DNA of 9,027 nucleotides from Rhodopirellula sp. (GTDB taxonomy: Bacteria > Planctomycetota > Planctomycetia > Pirellulales > Pirellulaceae): NCBI GenBank assembly GCA_002712845.1, contig PAUV01000024.1:6234-15260 (forward strand), in the 5' to 3' direction. Shown piece after piece: positions 6,189 to 9,027 of this stretch. Numbering within the stretch: position 1 is the first letter of the stretch; each line of letters starts with the position of its first letter. The notes under the pieces are model-generated. The model saw nothing but the letters and a program-made list of their open reading frames with translations. It did no database searches and was not told the DNA's origin. The position numbers were made by a program, and so were the translations under genes.

Positions 6189-7220
6189 CTAGAACTGTTG
6201 CAGAAATCGAAGATCGCCACTGTACAGGTCGCGAATATCGGTGATGCCGTGTCGCCGCATGCATAGACGTTCTACGCCGAGGCCAAAAGCGAATCCACTG
6301 TAGACTTCAGGATCATATCCCACCGCTTCAAAGACGGCAGGGTCAACCATGCCCGCACCCCCAAATTCGATCCAGGCACCGTTCCAATAAAAATCCACCT
6401 CGACACTTGGTTCCGTGAACGGAAAGAAAGATGGTCGGAATCGTATTTCGACGTCATCGCCCAGATAATTTGTGGCAAACACTCGCAGCACGGTCTTTAG
6501 ATTTGCCATCGTGACATGCTTATCGACCAGCAAACCTTCCATTTGATGAAACATCGGGAAGTGCGTCGCATCGGGAGCATCCGGCCGGTAAACCCTACCG
6601 AGTGAAATCACGCGTACGGGAGGCTGTTTGTTCTCCATCACGCGGATTTGGACGGTGCTCGTCTGGCTACGCAGAAGTTGGCTGCCTTCCAGCGTCCGGT
6701 CGCCAGATCCACTCTTCGCGGTTGCGAGATAGAAGTTATCGAGTGGATCTCTCGCGGGATGATCTTCTGGGATATTAAGAGCGACGAAGTTATGCCACGG
6801 GTCTTCAACCTCGGGACCTTCTGCTGCCTCAAAGCCCATTCGCCCCATGATTTCCATCAGGTGCGTGATTGTCTGGGTCACAGGGTGGACATGACCAATG
6901 GTCGGGCGTGATCCGGGCAAACTCGGATCGAAGGTGGGATCAGCGCCAGTTGAATCGACACCGCTCAATCGTTCCTTTGCACTATCGAACGTGGTCTGAA
7001 CGTTCGATTTGAACTGGTTGAGACGCATGCCCGCAGTCTTGCGGTCACCTTTGTCAATCGACCCCATTCGCTTTTGCACATCGCGAAGTGCACCGCTCTT
7101 CTGCCCAAGGTAGCGTACGCGTGCTACCTCAAGTGCGTCGGAGTCGGAAGCGTTCTGGAAGGCCGCTGATGCCTCCTCTTCCAAACCATCCAGGGTCGAT
7201 AAAAAGTCCTGAAGCGACAT
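6189..7220 (-). CDS. pheS: Phenylalanine--tRNA ligase alpha subunit
   Basis: PheS is the catalytic subunit of the alpha2-beta2 enzyme that charges tRNA-Phe with phenylalanine in the cytoplasm. The 343-residue protein has the N-terminal coiled-coil region (about 1-95), then the class II core: motif 1 around 121-141 (MEIMGRMGFEAAEGPEVE), motif 2 at 206-232 (SLGRVYRPDAPDATHFPMFHQMEGLLVD) and motif 3 at 308-320 (SGFAFGLGVERL). Gln226 and Glu228 and the FFPFTEPS stretch (265-272) of the Phe pocket are kept. The segment usually read as RTHTS is RSQTS (184-188), so the usual His is Gln. It lies 3 bases after rplT and is probably cotranscribed with it. pheT does not follow: the next gene downstream is the oppositely oriented STAS gene, so the beta subunit must be encoded elsewhere. 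Confidence 0.97.
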   Translation of the reverse strand: MSLQDFLSTLDGLEEEASAAFQNASDSDALEVARVRYLGQKSGALRDVQKRMGSIDKGDRKTAGMRLNQFKSNVQTTFDSAKERLSGVDSTGADPTFDPSLPGSRPTIGHVHPVTQTITHLMEIMGRMGFEAAEGPEVEDPWHNFVALNIPEDHPARDPLDNFYLATAKSGSGDRTLEGSQLLRSQTSTVQIRVMENKQPPVRVISLGRVYRPDAPDATHFPMFHQMEGLLVDKHVTMANLKTVLRVFATNYLGDDVEIRFRPSFFPFTEPSVEVDFYWNGAWIEFGGAGMVDPAVFEAVGYDPEVYSGFAFGLGVERLCMRRHGITDIRDLYSGDLRFLQQF

Positions 7221-7223
7221 GAG

Positions 7224-7592
7224 TTACGCCGTCGCGGATTCCGCGAGCGTTTCCTTCACCTTGTCACAAATGTCTTTGAAGGCTGCCGCATCGTGGATCG
7301 CCATCTCTGAAAGCGTTTTGCGGTCCAGTTCGATGTTGGCGAGTTTCAAACCATAAATGAACTCGCTGTATCGCAAGCCATGCTGACGTGTACCCGCATT
7401 GATTCGAGTGATCCAAAGTTTGCGGAAGTCACGCTTACGGACTCGACGGTCACGGAAGGCATATGCACCGCTTCGCAGCAACGTCTCTTTGACAGTACGA
7501 GTCAGTTTTCCGCGTCCACCGCGATAACCTTTGGCTCGCTTGAAGAGACGTTTCTTGGACTTATGTCTTGCCGAACCGATTGTGGTACGCAT
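7224..7592 (-). CDS. rplT: 50S ribosomal protein L20
   Basis: L20 binds 23S rRNA early and is needed for the first steps of 50S assembly. The 122-residue product matches the family along its length: an Arg/Lys-rich N-terminal extension ([20 protein letters not shown], 12-31), a long basic helix ([23 protein letters not shown]) and the globular C-terminal part ([35 protein letters not shown]). AGGT lies about 9 bases before the ATG as a weak ribosome binding site. It is transcribed leftward after rpmI and directly before pheS. In several bacteria L20 represses its own operon by binding a leader RNA that imitates its 23S site; the 313-base structured gap upstream could play that role here, which is inference. 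Confidence 0.97.
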   Translation of the reverse strand: MRTTIGSARHKSKKRLFKRAKGYRGGRGKLTRTVKETLLRSGAYAFRDRRVRKRDFRKLWITRINAGTRQHGLRYSEFIYGLKLANIELDRKTLSEMAIHDAAAFKDICDKVKETLAESATA

Positions 7593-7710
7593 GGTTCTTT
7601 ACCTGTCTTGGATTACTTGAAGGTTGCTTATTTGACTGATTGATTTTTCAACTCAGGTCCCAGGAACCGTCACGCAAAGAACGTGAACCCTGAAGTTCTA
7701 CCCAGCTGAA

Positions 7711-7730
7711 TTGAAGGAACTATCCTTCAA
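7711..7730 (-). other. Perfect 7-pair hairpin in the rpmI-rplT gap
   Basis: TTGAAGG (7711-7717) and CCTTCAA (7724-7730) are perfect reverse complements with a six-base loop. No T-run follows on minus. It is likely an RNA stem in the rplT upstream region. Confidence 0.4.
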
Positions 7731-7743
7731 GGGGGCCGCTTTA

Positions 7744-7773
7744 TCTGCGACGTCTGCCTCTGCGACGTCTGAC
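7744..7773. repeat. Two-copy 15-base tandem direct repeat
   Basis: The unit TCTGCGACGTCTGCC (7744-7758) is followed directly by TCTGCGACGTCTGAC (7759-7773), matching at 14 of 15 positions. Each copy contains the palindromic core GACGTC. It lies in the non-coding rpmI-rplT gap. Confidence 0.6.
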
Positions 7774-7871
7774 TGTGTCACGTAGGCCCTTGGGTAAAAT
7801 CCAAGTGACCGTTCGTCTGTTTACCGAGAGCATGCGAGCTCGTCGACCGCACGTTGCCACAGTTCTCTCAT

Positions 7872-7892
7872 TCTCACACCCGAAGGTGAAGA
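7872..7892 (-). other. UUCG-tetraloop hairpin just downstream of rpmI
   Basis: Read on minus, UCUUCACC, a UUCG loop and GGUGUGAGA form eight pairs with one bulged U, starting 14 bases after the rpmI stop. UUCG loops make very stable RNA hairpins. No U-run follows, so it may be a processing, attenuation or 3'-end stem. Confidence 0.4.
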
Positions 7893-7905
7893 TGTCGAGA
7901 CACCG

Positions 7906-8127
7906 TTAGTAGCTGTTTCCGTTCAACGCAGCGTGGATGGTCTTTTCCATGCAGCCATCGACTGCCGTGGTTCCACGCAGGTTGCGTCGTCGCTTGGAGG
8001 AAATTGCTTGAGCCAAGTGGCTTGTTCCGCTGCTGCGATGCATCGCTTTGCCTTTAGCAGAAAGCCGAAAACGCTTCTTCGTGCCTTTGTGCGTTTTGAT
8101 CTTGGTCTTACCTTTAGCCTTAGTCAT
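7906..8127 (-). CDS. rpmI: 50S ribosomal protein L35
   Basis: L35 is a small 50S protein. The 73-residue product shows the family signature KTHKGTKKRFRLSAKGKAMHRSSGTSHLAQAISSKRRRNLRGTT, matching the usual pattern of K-x-K-T-H-K-G, KRF, G-K and the SHL/SKRxRxLR block. A basic N-terminal extension of a few residues and a divergent C-terminus (MEKTIHAALNGNSY) make it slightly longer than the common 64-66. The ATG at 8127 is preferred over the adjacent GTG at 8130, with GAGAG just upstream as a possible ribosome binding site. It opens the rpmI-rplT-pheS cluster. infC, its usual upstream partner, is not in the 786-base gap before it. Confidence 0.94.
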   Translation of the reverse strand: MTKAKGKTKIKTHKGTKKRFRLSAKGKAMHRSSGTSHLAQAISSKRRRNLRGTTAVDGCMEKTIHAALNGNSY

Positions 8128-8244
8128 CACTCTCGCCCGAATGGGATGTCGTTAAATCTATATCTACGGTGCATTTACGAAGGCGGAAGGATAGCGGAGC
8201 CACCCAAACTTGGGAAGTCCTAATGCCTTAACCTTCGCAGAACT

Positions 8245-8280
8245 CGCCAAAGTCGTGCTCAGCACGGTATGACATTGGCG
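8245..8280 (-). other. Nested stem-loop upstream of rpmI
   Basis: CGCCAA (8245-8250) pairs with TTGGCG (8275-8280), and within it CGTGC (8254-8258) pairs with GCACG (8262-8266) around a three-base loop. It lies about 120 bases before rpmI and may be in its leader or promoter region. Confidence 0.4.
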
Positions 8281-8369
8281 TTTCGCTCTTGCCTTCGATA
8301 GCGGAATTTACCCGATTTACGCCTGAAGTCACCACCTAATGCGGCCAAATTAAACGTTTCAAAGCTGCT

Positions 8370-8397
8370 TTTTTGGTTGCCGGTGTGCAGCCAAAAA
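8370..8397. other. 11-pair hairpin with T-rich 5' and A-rich 3' arms
   Basis: TTTTTGGTTGC (8370-8380) pairs with GCAGCCAAAAA (8387-8397) with one G-T pair around a six-base loop. The T-tract comes first and the A-tract last on either strand, the reverse of a Rho-independent terminator. GCTGC at 8364-8368 could instead pair with GCAGC at 8387-8391. Confidence 0.45.
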
Positions 8398-8630
8398 TGC
8401 TGTTTTACAGGTTTTTACATGAATTTACCGGTTGGTTCTTCGCCTAACATCGTCCATTTCAGCTGCCAGCTTCACCTGATCGCTCCTCATTGCCAAACGC
8501 CACTTTCTCCCAGCACTGTCTCCCCAATATGTCTCCTAATCACCGCAGGCACCTTTTAATCTGCCTACCACCGGTTTTCCGCATGTTCGGCTTCCGGAGA
8601 GGGGGCCGGCTCGCTTAGGTCGCACTGTCT

Positions 8631-8656
8631 GGGGGCACAGCTTTTGGGGGCACAGC
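8631..8656. repeat. Direct repeat GGGGGCACAGC, two copies
   Basis: The 11-base unit occurs at 8631-8641 and 8646-8656, separated by TTTT (period 15). It lies about 260 bases upstream of the fliG-like start. It could be paired protein-binding sites or a simple duplication. Confidence 0.5.
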
Positions 8657-8701
8657 GGAGACGCCCAGCTCTGCCGTTAGCGGTTACGCGTTTCGGATTG
8701 T

Positions 8702-8722
8702 GGCAACCGTGCAACGGTAGCC
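8702..8722. other. Nested short hairpin
   Basis: GGC (8702-8704) pairs with GCC (8720-8722), and CCGT (8707-8710) with ACGG (8714-8717) around a three-base loop. It is weak alone but is one of several stems in the gap. Confidence 0.3.
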
Positions 8723-8814
8723 TGTGTGTGGTTTTTCTTCACTTGCTGCGTGATCAATGGCAGGGTTTGCGATCCATCTTATCGTCACAATTGGAATTCT
8801 CATCGGGCCTAAGC

Positions 8815-8836
8815 CGGCGGCGAGGCCTAGCCGCCG
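8815..8836. other. GC-rich hairpin upstream of the fliG-like gene
   Basis: CGGCGGC (8815-8821) and GCCGCCG (8830-8836) are perfect reverse complements around an eight-base loop, 80 bases before ATG 8917. Only AT-rich sequence without a T-run follows. It may be a 5' untranslated stem or the end of an unseen transcript. Confidence 0.4.
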
Positions 8837-8916
8837 ATAAATCACTAAACGCATTAGTGGGTCACCATTAAGATTCTGAAGTCAGCGCAATTCCACTCCG
8901 GAACGACGGCAACAAT

Positions 8917-9027
8917 ATGCCTAATTTTGATGAAAACGGCTTACGAAAAGCAGCCATTCTGCTGATGAGTATGCCTACGAAGAATGCCGCTCAAGTGCTG
9001 GGGCAATTGCCTCCCAGTTACATCGAG
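8917..9027 (+). CDS. fliG: Flagellar motor switch protein FliG, N-terminus only (continues past right edge)
   Basis: Thirty-seven residues are visible before the edge. From residue 9, LRKAAILLMSMPTKNAAQVLGQLPPSYIE matches the start of FliG, typically '(L)xKAAxLLxxLGxxxAxxVLxxLxxxEIE', the N-terminal domain that binds FliF in the flagellar basal body. FliG forms the switch ring that receives torque from the stator and CheY signals through FliM. The usual Gly after the first helix is replaced (MSMPT), a small deviation. No clear Shine-Dalgarno precedes the ATG. It is divergent from the ribosomal cluster, so its partners would lie to the right. A FliG-like paralogue is possible because only the first helices are seen. 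Confidence 0.75.
   Translation, partial: MPNFDENGLRKAAILLMSMPTKNAAQVLGQLPPSYIE

Larger units (their letters stand above)
7593..7905 (-). other. 313-base structured gap between rpmI and rplT; no gene recognised
   Basis: In most bacteria this spacer is a few tens of bases. Here, read on minus, it holds a UUCG-loop hairpin just after rpmI (7892-7872), a short stem at 7805-7789, a tandem 15-base repeat (7773-7744), a perfect 7-pair hairpin (7730-7711) and a 5-pair stem (7686-7670). A weak promoter-like pair (TTGAAA at 7651-7646, TAAGCA at 7630-7625, only 15 bases apart) precedes rplT. It may be a regulatory leader for rplT-pheS, perhaps an L20-binding site, or hold a separate promoter. Confidence 0.45.
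8128..8916. other. Long non-coding gap between divergent rpmI and fliG-like genes
   Basis: No convincing gene, tRNA or known RNA family is seen in this stretch, which must hold the promoters of both divergent genes. On minus, TATAGA near 8165-8160 upstream of rpmI is a weak -10 candidate without a good -35. The gap contains a nested stem-loop (8245-8280), an 11-pair stem (8370-8397), a direct repeat (8631-8656), a nested hairpin (8702-8722) and a GC-rich hairpin (8815-8836). Apparent short open frames inside lack protein character. Confidence 0.5.

Noticed and set aside
8377..8871. Open frames in the gap before the fliG-like gene
   Set aside because: Short, Cys/Pro/Ser-rich or Arg-rich products with no pattern; likely chance frames.
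1..9027. Search for a defence, toxin-antitoxin, CRISPR, secondary-metabolite or mobile-element system
   Set aside because: No transposase, integrase, nuclease, repeat-spacer array or paired toxin-antitoxin genes were recognised; the content is mainly housekeeping.

Overview
The window looks like a chromosomal segment from a marine-type planctomycete, probably Pirellulales (Rhodopirellula-like). This is inferred from four things. There is a Tat-exported Gfo/Idh/MocA oxidoreductase with an IGCGGRGT Rossmann motif. Genes are mostly monocistronic with long gaps, and few starts have a clear Shine-Dalgarno. Small secreted or membrane proteins of unknown function are interspersed. The ribosomal-protein/PheS cluster lacks infC and pheT next to it. 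No mobile element, CRISPR array, tRNA or rRNA was seen.

Layout: 1-392 (minus) is the N-terminal part of the oxidoreductase, cut by the window edge. 653-2173 (minus) is an exported protein with a C-terminal cyclophilin fold whose peptidyl-prolyl isomerase active site looks lost. Divergent from it, 2325-3023 (plus) is an RsmD-type 16S rRNA methyltransferase with a lysine-rich N-terminal tail and a CPPY motif instead of DPPY. Then come two small membrane proteins (3296-3586 and 4069-4356), a secreted protein of unknown function (4842-5555) and a STAS-domain protein (5763-6128), all on plus and separated by gaps of about 200-500 bases. The 4357-4841 gap holds strong inverted repeats.

On minus, transcribed right to left, rpmI (L35), rplT (L20) and pheS (PheRS alpha) form a translation cluster. 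rplT and pheS are 3 bases apart, but rpmI and rplT are separated by 313 bases containing several hairpins and a tandem repeat. A 786-base gap with further hairpins lies between rpmI and the divergent start of a FliG-like gene (8917 to the right edge).

Functionally the window is mostly housekeeping: ribosome assembly (RsmD, L35, L20) and tRNA charging (PheS), with signalling, envelope and motility genes around it. I see no convincing new multi-gene system. The most unusual points are the degenerate cyclophilin, the altered RsmD catalytic motif and the structured intergenic regions at 4458-4689 and 7593-7905.
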